64,000 nt of DNA from Sepioteuthis lessoniana (Eukaryota; Mollusca; Cephalopoda; Myopsida; Loliginidae): positions 24,665,722-24,729,721 of the forward strand of contig OY757939.1 of NCBI GenBank assembly GCA_963585895.1, in the 5' to 3' direction. Position 1 is the first letter of the stretch, and every line of letters begins with the position of its first letter. The notes below the pieces were generated by a model. The model was not told where the DNA came from, did no database searches, and saw nothing but the letters and a program-made list of their open reading frames with translations. Positions 10,830 through 20,959 of this stretch are shown in pieces. Made by a program: the position numbers and the translations under genes.

Positions 10830-11509
10830 CATCATCATCATCATATCGCGCTGGTAGTACGGATATCCCTGACCCTCTCTCGCCACTCCTCCCTATCTTT
10901 CATCGCCCGAGGTAGGTCTTCAGGACAATATCCCGTATCCTCACATAGCTGCTGAATGTACGTTCGTGCTGGTCGTCCTGCTTTTGCGCGGCCATGTGTG
11001 GGGATCCATAAGAGTACATCTCTTATGAGTTCATTTCAGCTTCTCCAGCAGTGTCCTGCATGTCTGGTTCGTCTAACTTGAATAGTTTTCGTGATAGGGG
11101 GCAGGTGGCCGTACAGTTGGTGTCTTGTGGGGTGTTGCTGCCAGGACTTGTTCAGGATTGCACGCAGCATTCTTGTGTAATTGCCATCTAGCTTCTTCTC
11201 CAGCCGTTTTGTTAGCGTCCATGTAGTGCATCCATATAGCAGTATCGATGTGACTGCTGCCTGGAAGAAACTGCGTTTCATTTTATCGGTTAGGTCTGAT
11301 TTCCATATAATCGATAGCCTATTGATAGCTGTCCATGCTTTCGTTAACCTCGTTTCGATGTCCTTTTCGGTTGATTCGACGCTGCTTCCTAGGTATGGGA
11401 ATTTGTCTACTAGTTTAAGAGGGGTTCCTTCTAGAGTGGAGATGTCCCCCGTTTGGTTATAGCATATATATTCCGTTTTGTGTGCATTAACATAGAGGCC
11501 TAAAAAAAT
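10830..11509 (-). mobile_element. RTE-like LINE, 5'-truncated, with exact target-site duplication
   Basis: The minus-strand frame at 11036-11530 carries the C-terminal part of an RTE-like reverse transcriptase: WKSDLTDKMKRSFFQAAV, LLYGCTTWTLTKRLEKKLDG, TRMLRAILNKSWQQHP, then RRTRHAGHCWRS. The frame stops at one TGA where related copies imply Arg (CGA), then continues with NELI.DVLLW and GRPARTYIQQLC. The tail is (ATG)n at 10830-10843. GTATCTATTCTT flanks it at 10818-10829 and 11510-11521. This is a fairly young insertion, dead because it lacks its 5' domains. Confidence 0.9.
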
Positions 11510-11521
11510 GTATCTATTCTT

Positions 11522-11644
11522 AATACACATAATTTACACAGATTTATATGGTTTCAAGTATTCTTATCGAAAAAAAAAAAATTGCACACAATTATAGGAT
11601 ATCAAGTATTTCTATGTAACACTAATAATTTATACAAAAATGCC
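11522..11644. repeat. Short ~50-bp repeat units (L2-type body)
   Basis: Units of the type CACAGTTATATGGTTTCAAG / TATTCCTATCTAACACTAAT repeat about twice here. They continue the pattern seen at 29.2-29.7 kb and 50.3 kb. Confidence 0.5.
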
Positions 11645-12200
11645 TCGTGGGCTGGGGCTATAGAATACACCGACTGCATCACTGCAGAAGAGCAAGACTC
11701 CCTCAACGGGTGTCGTGGATATGGCACGAAACAATCTGATGTTGATGTTCCAGTAACGAATAATCCTTCCTTGCCATTGCTCCCAAGTCCATTCTGGCCT
11801 GGAGTGCTAGCACCTGATATGGTCCTATCTGTGGATCAAATAGAACAAAACTGCGTACTTACGCTAAACTGATTTGCTTGAAATAGACCTATTTTTGTAT
11901 GCTTAACTGGATTGTTTGAAATTGAACAGTTTTTGATATTGAAACTGTACTTACGCTAAAATGAACTGTTTAAAATACAACTATTTTGTAAACAAAATCT
12001 ATACTTAAACTAAACAGAATTGTTCAAATTAGAACTGTTTGACTAAGCAGAATAGCTTGAAATAGAAATATTTTTGATAATTAAACTGCGTACTCATGCT
12101 AAACTGAATAATTTGAAATAAAACTGTTTATTTGTATGAAAATTGATTCGGCATTTAATAACCTGCTGAGGTTGATATACGATAAAACTAAAACAAAGAA
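11645..12200 (+). mobile_element. Family L copy
   Basis: The head GGGCTGGGGCTATAGAATACACCG is followed by the stem-loop-rich head region, then about 55-bp internal repeats (AACTG.GTACTTACGCTAAACTGA / TTGTTTGAAATAGAACTGTTT), then the tail GGCATTTAATAACCTG.TGAGGTTGATATACG and AAAC repeats near 12195. Complete in outline. Confidence 0.8.
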
Positions 12201-12600
12201 ACAAAGAAACAAACACACAATTATATGGTTTAAAGTATTTCAAGCAACTATATGATTTCAAGTAACTACGATTGATAAAAATCTGCCTAATGTACTAAAA
12301 CTGAAATTCATAATACGTTAAAATTATTCCGATGAATGGGAGCGCGCTTTATTCAGCAGATACCGTTGGAGGAAATAGAATTGGCCGCTCGGTTTCAAAT
12401 CCTGGACGTGGTTGTTTCCGTTTCATTTCTCTGTAACGTGCTTCGTAGAGGGCATGAATACCATTTCTTCACCACCCAGCTATGCGTAAAAAGTAGATCA
12501 AACTTGTTTTTTTAGTCTTCTTAAACCAACCAGTCAAAAAGAAAGAAAACACTGCTTAAGATTAGTCGCATCTACTAAATACAAATAATGAATGAACGTA
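12201..12600. other. L2-type body repeats and SINE-C-like head
   Basis: 12210-12300 holds two or three degraded L2-type units. 12370-12490 resembles a SINE-C head (GGTTTCAAATCCTGGACG, then CAT..ATACCATTTCTTC). The rest is unassigned. Confidence 0.4.
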
Positions 12601-12612
12601 TTTGCTGATTAT

Positions 12613-13292
12613 GTTGGCTGGTTGGTTTTGTTTTACGGCCTATCAACCCTTTTCAGATCATTTAACACCGAAGCAAGTCATTTTTAAAAGTATTTCAGAC
12701 AGTTTATTATAAATATATTTTTTTTGTTTACACACAGTTAAATGTAAAAAACAGTTCTATTCCAAGCAATTTAGTTTAGCAAATGTACACAGATTAAATG
12801 TAAAAACAGTTAATTTCAAACAATCAGTTTAGCGTAATTACATAGTTTAGTTTTATTTGATTCATAGATTGGACCCTATCAGGTGCTACCACTCCGACCA
12901 AGAGAGGACCTGGGAGTGATGCCAATTAAGGGGTACTTTACATTCCACAAAGCTCCAACATTACTAGAACATCACCATCAGATTGTTTCGTGTCATATCC
13001 AGGGCACTTATTTGGGGAGTCTTGCCCCTCTGCAGAGAAGCAGTCGGTGTATTCTACAAACCCAGAGGGGTGTCCTCGTGGTGTAATGGTTAAAGTGATG
13101 GACTGCGAAATCGTACTGAGCGAGTTCGTACTCCAGTCGCGCTATTACGTTCACTCTCGGGCAAATACCATTGGGAAAGGTATGAATCCCCTTATCCTCC
13201 CAGCTATGGGTTAAATAGTACCACTACTGTTCTTCTAGGAGAATTGCTTTTGCATTTAAGAAACCAAACCTACAACCCCAGTCGACTGGGCA
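12613..13292 (-). mobile_element. Family L copy split by SINE-A
   Basis: The tail begins at about 12620 (CGGCCTATCAACC...), internal repeats follow, and the head runs to 13065, resuming at 13281-13292 (TCGACTGGGCAA) after a SINE-A insertion. Outer flanks TGCTGATTAT (12603-12612) and TGTTGATTAT (13293-13302) look like its target-site duplication with one mismatch. Confidence 0.8.
13066..13268 (+). mobile_element. SINE-A inserted in the L head
   Basis: The tRNA-like head is GTGTCCTCGTGGTGTAATGG with the B-box-like GAGTTCGTACTCC, followed by the body (GGGCAAATACC...GGGAAAGG) and a tail shortened to AAGAAACCAAA. It is flanked by CTACAAACCCAG (13054-13065) and CTACAACCCCAG (13269-13280), the interrupted L head sequence. 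SINE-A moved here after this L copy. Confidence 0.85.
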
Positions 13293-13314
13293 ATGTTGAT
13301 TATATATTTACCAC

Positions 13315-13425
13315 ACCTTCTGCATTAGCAGGATGCGATACAAGGTCACTTTTTTAGTTTAACAAGTTTTAATTCAGGGTTTTCTTTCTCCTATACCGGT
13401 TGTTATACCAGTCAGTCATACTGTT
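13315..13425 (-). mobile_element. SINE-C fragment
   Basis: The minus strand reads GAAAACCCTGAATTAAAACTTG... then GACCTTGTATCGCATCCTGC, matching the SINE-C 3' half seen at 27875-27995. 5'-truncated. Confidence 0.6.
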
Positions 13426-13689
13426 TACATATATATGGCGATAATATTTTTAAAGTTATTGATGCTACATAAAATACGAAAATTCTTATTCAGGATTTGA
13501 ACTCGGCCCGCCGTGTCCATTTCCTGCACAGATAATCGTTATACTAAGAGCGCCTCCACAAATAACAATCATTATTTATTAATTTTGAGCTGAATAACAT
13601 TTTTTAAGGTTAGTAATGCGAGTCTTACTAATAATCGAGTTGTTTTCACCTGTTTAAATTTATCAAATAAAAAGAAAAAAAAAATCATA

Positions 13690-13920
13690 AAAAGAATGAA
13701 GAAAGTCTCCGTGGCATGGTGACTAACGTGTTGGACTATGACATCGTTGTTTTCGAGTTCGATCTCTACTCGTGCTATAACGTTCACATTCGGACTATCA
13801 CTCTTAGGAAAAGTTTGAACCCCCGTATTCACCCTTGCTAAAAAGATGAATTTGCCATTAAAGAACACACGATGGTTGGCATACCATTAAACTTAGAAAT
13901 CAAACAAAGCCAAACCATCT
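13690..13920 (+). mobile_element. SINE-A, diverged
   Basis: GGCATGGTGACTAACGTG and GAGTTCGATCTCTACTCG are worn A- and B-box regions. The body (ACGTTCACATTCGG) and the shared tail (TGCCATTAAAGAACACACGATGGTTGGCATACC, with AAACC after) are recognisable. Confidence 0.7.
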
Positions 13921-14014
13921 TTGTAAAAAATATCTAAAATTCATGACCCTACATGATATTAGATAAGATATATATATACATATTTTTAAAATATACTACT
14001 ACTTTTCCACTGAG

Positions 14015-14240
14015 ATTGCCATAATCGTTACAGTGTTCGTTAATGGTCCGTCAGACCGGGTTTAAATCTCAGGTCGAGTCATACCAAAGACTCTAAAAAT
14101 GATACTTGATGCCTCCTTAACACTCAGCATTATAAGGTACGTATCAAGTGTAAAGTGGAACAATCAGGAGAAAGCAGTAGCGCCCTCCCTTCCACCTCAG
14201 TGTAGTAGCTATTGAAAAGGGAGCCTGCGGACGTCCAACT
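14015..14240 (+). mobile_element. SINE-B copy
   Basis: Body GATACTTGATGCCTCCTTAACA, GTACGTATCAAGTGTAAAG and CACCTCAGTGTAGTAGC match the family. The head is worn and the tail short. A (TA)n tract follows at 14330-14352. Confidence 0.75.
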
Positions 14241-14465
14241 TTCCGTGTGTGTATATAAATATATATGTATAGAGAGAGATGGACAGATAGAATTAAGATA
14301 TTTCAGTATAATCTTAAATGTACATTGTGATATATATATATATATATATATTTCAAAAGCAGTATCAAGAAATACTACTGAAAACTAAATTGAAGATAGA
14401 TATTTTCATTCCGAAGAAGAAAAAAACAAACACCCACCAGATTTATTACCTCCGTTTCAAAAATT

Positions 14466-14669
14466 ATGAAACGTCTACTACATTCACTGGTGACGTCTGC
14501 CTTCCTATTTTTCTTAACGTGCGTCTTTCACTTTGTGGTTGCCTTGGCGACGAGAAATCAAACCGCGGTCATTATTGGCGATGTTTGGCGACGTGGAATC
14601 TGCTGTTATGGCGAGATGCGTGAGTGGCCCACTCACTCGCGAGAGATGTGCTCTGGGTTGGGCGGGTGA
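14466..14669 (+). other. CpG-rich patch with a 67-codon frame starting with a hydrophobic leader
   Basis: The frame starts MKRLLHSLVTSAFLFFLTCV, which looks like a signal peptide, and continues with NQTAVIIGDVW and four Cys overall. No family is recognised. The surrounding 14490-14710 is much richer in CpG than the rest of the window (ACGTGCG, GCGACGAG, CCGCGG, GCGAGCGCGCGCGC). It could be a small secreted-protein exon, a promoter or first exon, or chance. There is no homologue evidence, so I keep it as a candidate only. Confidence 0.2.
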
Positions 14670-14703
14670 GATACACGCATGCGCGAGCAAGACAAGCGAG
14701 CGC

Positions 14704-15430
14704 GCGCGCACATACACACACACAATCATTCGCACATACATACATACATACATACATACATAGACATACACTTACACACAAATCCACATACACACATACA
14801 CACATATACTTACATACACATACATGCACGCTTACACATACACAAGAATACAAACAAATGCACACATACACACATATATATACACACATATACACATACA
14901 TACATGCATACAAACACATACGCATACACATAAATACACATACGCACTTATACACAAACACAAACAGTTAAAATCGCGCACTTAGATATATGCATATACA
15001 CTTATATACACACATATATACATACATATACGCTCAGATACACTCATATCTATATGCACACACATACATAGATAGATACACGCATACATACAATGACACA
15101 CACACACACATCCTCTCACACACATACACATACGTATACACATACATAGATAAGCACATACACACAAATACGCATATACACAAAAACTCAGATACACATT
15201 GACTCGCATACTCACATACATATACATATACAAACATGAATACACGTATATACATATGCACACATGCACATACATACATTGATATACACATGTATAATCA
15301 TTTAAATTTATACAGATATATACACATATATTCACAAATTCATACAGGTCTATATACAGATACATACATACTTAGATATAAACACATCTGTACACATACA
15401 GATATATATACATCTACACACACGCAACCG
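14704..15430. repeat. 700-bp (ACAT/ACAC)n tract
   Basis: An interrupted array of ACACAT, ACATAC and ATAC units with point changes. Long open frames on both strands (HTHT, YVCMYV) come from its composition. It directly adjoins the CpG-rich patch through GCGCGCGCAC. Confidence 0.95.
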
Positions 15431-15638
15431 AAGTTTATACACGTTCTGACAAGCGGACATGCGTAAATAGTCGCGAATGGATCTTAATCAGCAAACACAT
15501 CAAAATACATCTGGGGAATGGAAATACCTCACAGAAATAATGTCCAGTTGTATTTCTGACTTGCGCCATCCAGTTGCTTATCTTTTGTACAAATTTGTAA
15601 ATATTTACGATATAAGCGGAACTTCTTTCACGCTAGGT

Positions 15639-15673
<35 letters not shown>

Positions 15674-15989
15674 ACCTGACAAGTAAGTAAATTAGGGTGG
15701 GTTGACCTACGGAGAAGCCCAACTCCTGTTTCTTAATGCTTCTAACACCTAATATTTTGACCCCTTTGCTCTTGCCCGTGAATTTAAATGATTGGTATTT
15801 TTATTTTTATTTTTTATAATTTTATTTTTAATTTTTAAACACGGACAGTAATTCCACATTTGCTGTTTTGCAACTGCAAGAAATGCATGTAAAAAGTCAT
15901 CTGACGAGACGGAGAGTATAGTAATATTCTCCGCCGAAATAAATCTATATTGACGACTTAATCAAGTTTGAATTTTCATCCGATTACAC

Positions 15990-16044
<55 letters not shown>

Positions 16045-16060
16045 GTGTGCGCTTGTGTGT
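15431..16060. other. Unassigned sequence with (AT)n and (GT)n
   Basis: (AT)n lies at 15642-15671 and (AT)n-(GT)n at 15993-16060. The 69-residue frame near 15477-15686 ends in the AT tract and has no recognisable family. Confidence 0.6.
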
Positions 16061-16368
16061 GTGTATTTCAAATTAAAATATAAGTGGCAACAGAACCGAG
16101 TCAAATAGTGCGAAGTACAGAGATATCAGAGAACTAATCAAACAATCATATTATCATTAAAAAAGGAAAACGAATACAACCACCCAAGCCACAACACTAA
16201 AGTGGACAACATCTTGATCATTAGTTAAGTATTTATGATAAACAGTAAATCAGAGTACCATGGTATGTATTTTTAATCACTAACACTTTCCTGATGATAA
16301 GAAATTGTGAGCTACGTGATTTGATTCCTTTTCTTCTTAAATTATGTATCAATACAAATATATTATCG

Positions 16369-16597
16369 ACGGGTGTCCTCGTGGTGTAATGGTTAAAGCG
16401 ATGGACTGCGGAGTAAGAGAGTTCGTACTCTAGTCGCGCTATTACGTTCACTTTTGGGCAAATACCCTTGGGAAAGGTATGAACCCCTTTATCTTTCAAG
16501 CTATGGGTTAAATAGCACCACTACTGTTCTTCTAGAATATCTTTGGCATTAAATAACCTACAAAAGATGATATGCCATTAAATAAAGAAACCAAACC
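16369..16597 (+). mobile_element. SINE-A, full length, with target-site duplication
   Basis: The complete order is visible: tRNA-like head (GTGTCCTCGTGGTGTAATGG; GAGTTCGTACTCTAG), body (ACGTTCACTTTTGGGCAAAT; GGGTTAAATAGCACC), shared tail (GGCATTAAATAACC...GATATGCC) and AAACCAAACC. Flanks are AAATATATTATCG (16356-16368) and AAATATATAATCG (16598-16610). Confidence 0.9.
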
Positions 16598-16644
16598 AAA
16601 TATATAATCGGATAGATCAGACTTCCATATTTGATGGGAAGCAC

Positions 16645-16860
16645 ACACACATATATATGTGTGTGTGTGTGTGTGTGTGTTATTGACAAGCAATATTTAC
16701 ATTTCCTCTAACACTTTCATGAAATGTCAATTTCCTTCTAAACCAAAGCTAATAATATTCTATAATTTATTAGTTAGACGTTAAACAATGTAAACGGATA
16801 TTATTAAGTATTATTTCTTACCAAAAACCGCAGCACTGATAGTCTGTAACCAAACATATA
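16645..16860. other. (AC)n-(AT)n-(GT)n dyad and unassigned AT-rich DNA
   Basis: ACACACATATATATGTGTGT-type symmetric tract at 16643-16680, then AT-rich DNA without a recognised element. Confidence 0.7.
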
Positions 16861-16879
16861 AATATATAAAGTAAGTAAA

Positions 16880-17100
16880 GCCAGAAGGCTCCCTTTTTAA
16901 TAGATACCACCCCAAAGTGTAATGGAGGGCGCTATTCCTTTCACTGGATTGCTCCACTTTACTCTTGATACGTATCTAATAATTCGGAGTGTTAAGCAAG
17001 GACGTATCACGTACCATTTTTTCAGTCTTTGGTATGACACGACCTGGTACTGAACCCCAGTCTCCCGGACGACTGGCGAATACCCTACCTAGAAGCAACC
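16880..17100 (-). mobile_element. SINE-B copy
   Basis: The minus strand reads tRNA-like head (GGGTTCAGTACCAGGTCG near 17050), body (GATACGTCCTTGCTTAACAC; AGAGTAAAGTGGAGCAATCC) and tail (CTTTACTTACTTTA at 16873). The head end adjoins a 42-bp perfect palindrome. Confidence 0.75.
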
Positions 17101-17105
17101 CCAAA

Positions 17106-17147
17106 ATAAGTATACCTCTCATATATATATATGAGAGGTATACTTAT
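17106..17147. repeat. Perfect 42-bp palindrome
   Basis: The left half, 17106-17126 (ATAAGTATACCTCTC plus ATATAT), is the exact reverse complement of 17127-17147. The centre is (AT)n. It can form a cruciform or a hairpin RNA. Confidence 0.95.
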
Positions 17148-17171
17148 ACACCCAATATATATATATATATA

Positions 17172-17203
17172 TAAAAGCCAACAATTCAGTAATATAAAAG
17201 ATG

Positions 17204-17249
<46 letters not shown>

Positions 17250-17285
17250 CATCTTTTATATTACTGAGGTGTTGGCCTTTTATAT
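17172..17285. repeat. Inverted repeat around an (AT)n core
   Basis: The left arm at 17172-17210 (TAAAAGCCAACA...AAAGATGGGTATAT) pairs with 17247-17284 (ATATACCCATCTTT...TTGGCCTTTTA). About 36 of 40 positions match. The loop is a (TA)n microsatellite of about 36 bases. It is the neighbour of the perfect palindrome. Confidence 0.9.
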
Positions 17286-17289
17286 TTGA

Positions 17290-17800
17290 AACATGCAATA
17301 ATACCGATCAGCACCGACAGAAGAAGCAACTTAAATTAACATATAAAAAAAAATAACTACAAATAGCAGTTGAAAATTTTATAAGCTAAGGACGTGTTCT
17401 GATTTATTTGAAGTTATTTTACTTTTGTTGTTCGTGTCTTGCGAAAGGCGAGCATCTTCATTCTTTTTTTTTTATGAAGCATCATTTGCATATTGAGTCT
17501 AAGCTATTTTCAATAACTGAACCAAAAAAATAAAAGAGAGTTTGATACTATTTAGATCAAATAAAATTTCTTTGAATCAGATTCAATGCAAAGACCGAAA
17601 CTTTCAATTACGTTTCACAAATATACTTTTGGAGAAAACTTACAACGTTATTTATTTGTCTTTTTCATAATGTTTTTAATATTTTATACCACTTCATACT
17701 TTTTCATTGTTGATTATATTTTCGTTTTAATTGAGGAATCGGATTTGTATTCGTATTTTGAAAATATCTGAATATAATGAAGTATTTGCTCTACTCCTCC
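17290..17800. other. Unassigned AT-rich sequence
   Basis: The 61-residue frame at 17586-17771 (hydrophobic, Phe/Ile/Tyr-rich) reflects AT-rich composition. I see no conserved domain. Confidence 0.5.
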
Positions 17801-17804
17801 CCCC

Positions 17805-18020
17805 CAGAGTTAGGATGCGATATAAGGTCGATTCTCACGCGGAGTACAGCTGGTTTGAATTTAGAGATTTCTTCCTCCTAGTTTGGTGGCCGTAAGAATG
17901 TTTAAAGAGTGCAGTTTGTCCAACTGTTTATTAATGGAGAAAATAGACGGACACAGGAGGCCGAACATAGTTGGTTTGATTTCAGAGATTCCTTTCTCAT
18001 TGACCGGCTGTCATAAAAAG
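17805..18020 (-). mobile_element. Two SINE-C 3' fragments in tandem
   Basis: 17805-17905 and 17925-18020 each read, on the minus strand, GAAATCTCTGAAATCAAACC or similar, the SINE-C 3' half. The first also has the GACCTTATATCGCATCC part. Both are diverged and truncated. A (CTAT)n run follows at 18025-18090. Confidence 0.5.
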
Positions 18021-18229
18021 CTTACTATCTATCTATCTTAGTCTATTCATATCTATTTATCTCAGTCTATTTCTATCTATCTATCTATCCATGTCACTGA
18101 CGTGTTCAGCAGTAAAACACTATTTTCAACAAAGTTTTGGAAGATTACTTTTTTGCTAACGACACAAAACAAAACAAGATTTAAAAAAAAACATGTCCAT
18201 ATACTTATCCAAAAACCTCATCACGAACA

Positions 18230-18330
18230 ACATAATGATAATCTGTTTTAAGTGGGGTACAGCTGGTTTGAATTCAGGGTTTTCCCTGCTAGTTTTACAT
18301 AGTAGATGGCTAACATCAATTTTTGACCCG
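18230..18330 (-). mobile_element. SINE-C fragment
   Basis: GGGAAAACCCTGAATTCAAA on the minus strand matches the SINE-C core. Only about 80-100 bases are recognisable. Confidence 0.5.
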
Positions 18331-18830
18331 TTGTGTAATAATGAAATTAAGTTCTAAGTCGTTAAATATGAGGAAAAATTCAACACTTTAGCAGTATGAC
18401 GGACAACCATTGAACTCTGGATTAATACCAGACCAAGACTCTAACTGGAAGATTTCAGTCAGGCGACCAAACGGCTCTAGAGTTAAAATAAGTTAGTTCT
18501 TAAGAAACACCTGACCTGAGCGATCGAACGCTCCATCTTGTTCTCAAGCTCCCTGTTTAAACTGAGCGGGTAATAAAGATAAAATTTTGCTAATGAGTAA
18601 AAAATAAAATGTACTCATGAAATTCTCGTCACGTTGTCATTCCTTATCAATAAGAACAAGGATGGTTGCACGAAAAAGACCGCAGAACGACCGACGCGGC
18701 AAGACGAAATGCCTAGAAAAGAATTAAGTGAATATTAAACTGAAGTGAAGTTGATGGATCCTGACCGATTGTAGAACCAGGTCCATATTCATTTAACGAG
18801 ACTGATCGTAAAGAAAAGTAAAATATAAAG
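18331..18830. other. Unassigned sequence
   Basis: Moderately AT-rich, with no open frame or repeat family recognised. Confidence 0.5.
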
Positions 18831-18834
18831 TAGG

Positions 18835-19080
18835 CGGCCGTAGTCAAGAGCGACCCGAATACTTCCTTTTCAATAGCTACTACACCGAAGTGTAGGGTAG
18901 GGCGTTATCCTATTCCCTGCATTGCTCAACTTTACCCTTGACCGGTACCTTATAATGATGAGTGTTAAACAAGGCAGCATCAAGTACTATTTTTTGAGTC
19001 TTTGGTATGACTCGACCTGGGATTGAACCTCTGTTTCCCGGACTATTGGCAGACACTCTACTTATTAGACTAATGGCCTG
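18835..19080 (-). mobile_element. SINE-B copy
   Basis: The minus strand carries head (GGTTCAATCCCAGGTCGAG), body (AAAAATAGTACTTGATGCTG; GGTCAAGGGTAAAGTTGAGC) and tail GGCCGCCTACTTTA. The head adjoins a SINE-D copy. Confidence 0.8.
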
Positions 19081-19200
19081 CTTTTTTATTAGATTTGGCA
19101 CAAGGCGGTATGAATAGGGCACCCCATGAGATTCAAACTCACTCGTGAAGGCTTGCTAACCATAGACACCCTGACTGATCGTAGTGTAAGGTATATATAA
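19081..19200 (-). mobile_element. SINE-D copy
   Basis: The minus strand contains GAGTGAGTTTGAATCTCATG, a good B-box-like motif, preceded by GGTTAGCAAGCCTTCACG. Sister copies lie at 19705-19810 and 26110-26225. Confidence 0.5.
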
Positions 19201-19202
19201 GT

Positions 19203-19360
19203 TGTTGGCGACCGTAGTCGAGGGCGACTAGAAGGCTCCCTTTTCAATAGCTATTACACCGAGGTGTAGGGGAGAGCGCAATTACTTTCCATGGATTGCT
19301 CCACTTTACCCTTGATACGTACCTTATATTGCTGAGTGTTAAGCAAGAAGATATCATGTA
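19203..19360 (-). mobile_element. SINE-B 3' part
   Basis: The minus strand reads CTTGCTTAACACTCAGCAAT, then GGTACGTATCAAGGGTAAAG, then the tail CGACTACGGTCGCCAAC. The head is missing. SINE-C begins beyond it. Confidence 0.75.
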
Positions 19361-19369
19361 CGATTTTGA

Positions 19370-19655
19370 AAGTGCTGTAATGGTTATCGTCGTAGGAAAT
19401 GGACACGGCGACACGAGTTCAAATCCTGGACGAGATTGATTGCATTTCACATAGCACTAATACCCTTGGGAAAGATATGAATCCAATTATTCTCTCTCCT
19501 GTTAGGAGTACATAGTAGGGCATGCAGGGTTCTTCAGCCTTGGCGAGGCAAGTAGTCTAGGAGAAGGAAAACTTTGAATTCAAACCTGTTAAAATCCACT
19601 TCAAAATTGACCTTGTGTAATATCCTGCCCGAGCGGAGGAGTTGGGTAAATATGG
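19370..19655 (+). mobile_element. SINE-C copy
   Basis: The tRNA-like head (GTGCTGTAATGGTTATCG; GAGTTCAAATCCTGGACGAG) is followed by the body (GGGTTCTTCAGCCTTGGCG; GGAGAAGGAAAACTTTGAAT) and the 3' end (TTGACCTTGTGTAATATCCTG; GGAGGAGTTGGGTAAATATG). This is the most complete copy of the family in the window. Confidence 0.7.
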
Positions 19656-19990
19656 TATGACGCGACCCGGGATTGAACCCAGGTCTCCCGGGCTATTGGC
19701 GAAGGTCGCGTCATACAAAAGAGATTCGAACTCACTCGTGAAGGTTTGCTAGTTCAGCTTGCTAACAATAGGTGCCCAGAATGATCGTAGTGTAAGGTAT
19801 ATATAAACATATTCGTATACCAAGCCTAGTCAGCGGGGACGGTAGAATTCGACGAATGTATCTCTGAAGTGGTGTAAGACTCCACCTCCAACGACTTTTC
19901 TGAATATAACACTAAACTGTTTGATGCTGAGGATACGGAGCAGAAATTTTAGGGAATGTGGAACACTTTGTCATTGCCATTACTCTCTAT
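19656..19990. mobile_element. SINE-B, SINE-D and L fragments in a nest
   Basis: 19656-19702 is a minus-strand SINE-B head (GGTTCAATCCCGGGTCGCG). 19705-19810 is a minus-strand SINE-D. 19830-19990 is a plus-strand, diverged L head (GTCAGCGGGGACGGTAGAAT; AACACTAAACTGTTTGATG). Each is partial. Confidence 0.5.
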
Positions 19991-20049
19991 TGAGTTTGAT
20001 AGATAATCATAATCAGCACTAACTTGTGTAACATTAAGTAAACTTCTGG

Positions 20050-20540
20050 GCTCTGAAGAAGGAGAGTTATTTATTGCAAGTTGGAGCATTCCATTGTGCC
20101 CACGAAGGCAAGATCATTCTCTGGATCATGATTGGTTTGCGTGGCATATCCGTGTATAAATACGGCTTCAATTTAGTATTGTTGTTGGAACGGTTTTTCT
20201 GTTAGAGATTGGCCCACTGGCACACATTTCAAGTGACTGTTTTCCGGTACGCGGATCAGGACGGGTGTGTCTTGGATTCAGTAGCTGTTGGTCGAGGCCG
20301 TCTGACATGGATTTGGGGAAGCCGGCATTCATGTCACGCATGTTAAGACCGGCGCTCTTGAGCCTCAGGGGTCTGTCTCTCTGGCTCTAAGCCTCTCAAG
20401 AAGGGCTATGTTTATCACCTGGCGCCTGAGATGCCCCTTTTTAGGGGCTCAAGGTTTTTGGAACCACCGAACGTTTGTGGGCTAAGGTCCTGCGCTCGGC
20501 TCCCACATTTAAAAAAGCCATGTGCCACGATCGCGCGTAC
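20050..20540 (+). mobile_element. Family E copy with TATA box (LTR-like)
   Basis: TATAAATACG at 20155-20164 is followed by a GC-richer block (CTGACATGG at 20302, GAGCCTCAGGGG..., CACCTGGCGCCTGAG..., GAACCACCGA). The block recurs at 63601-63815, where TATAAATACG also lies upstream (63529-63538). A repeated unit that carries its own TATA box suggests an LTR or another Pol II-transcribed element. I found no target-site duplication or coding part. Confidence 0.45.
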
Positions 20541-20739
20541 GCAGGGAGCTCGACAAATACCGGAACTGTATTGAATTACAATCTGTTTTGATATTGTCTG
20601 CCAGCTGGACGCTAGTTGGGATTTTTATGCAAGAAAGTTTTATTATTGTTATTCTGCTCTCTCTGCTACATTCTGACTCAGAAAGGTCGTATCTGTTAGG
20701 ATCAAATCTTTGGGTCAAAGAAAACTGTTTCATCATTAA

Positions 20740-20950
20740 CTAATCCCGAAACCATTTAACTGTTTACAAAGAAAGGATTGGTATTAAACCGAAACTTTAG
20801 TGTCAAAAATGTTTCTAAAAATTGTTTAACTGTGTACAAACAAATGAGCTCGTTTAAAAATAAAATTAATAATAAACTATTATCTTACAAATCATATATA
20901 TATATATATATATATATATTATGTACAAGATTTGGCATTAAATAACCCAC
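20740..20950 (+). mobile_element. Family L, 5'-truncated
   Basis: Internal repeats (ATTTAACTGT.TACAAA) run into the tail GGCATTAAATAACCCACGACG near 20934, across a (TA)n at 20896-20919. The head is absent. Confidence 0.6.
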
Positions 20951-20959
20951 GACGCTTAA

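Noticed and set aside
11181-11462. 93-codon plus frame (and similar frames at 25505 and 62564)
   Set aside because: Antisense shadow of the RTE-like LINE. It recurs only because the LINE recurs.
14572-15466. Overlapping long frames on both strands (HTHT, YVCMYV)
   Set aside because: They arise from the (ACAT)n tract, which lacks stop codons in several frames.
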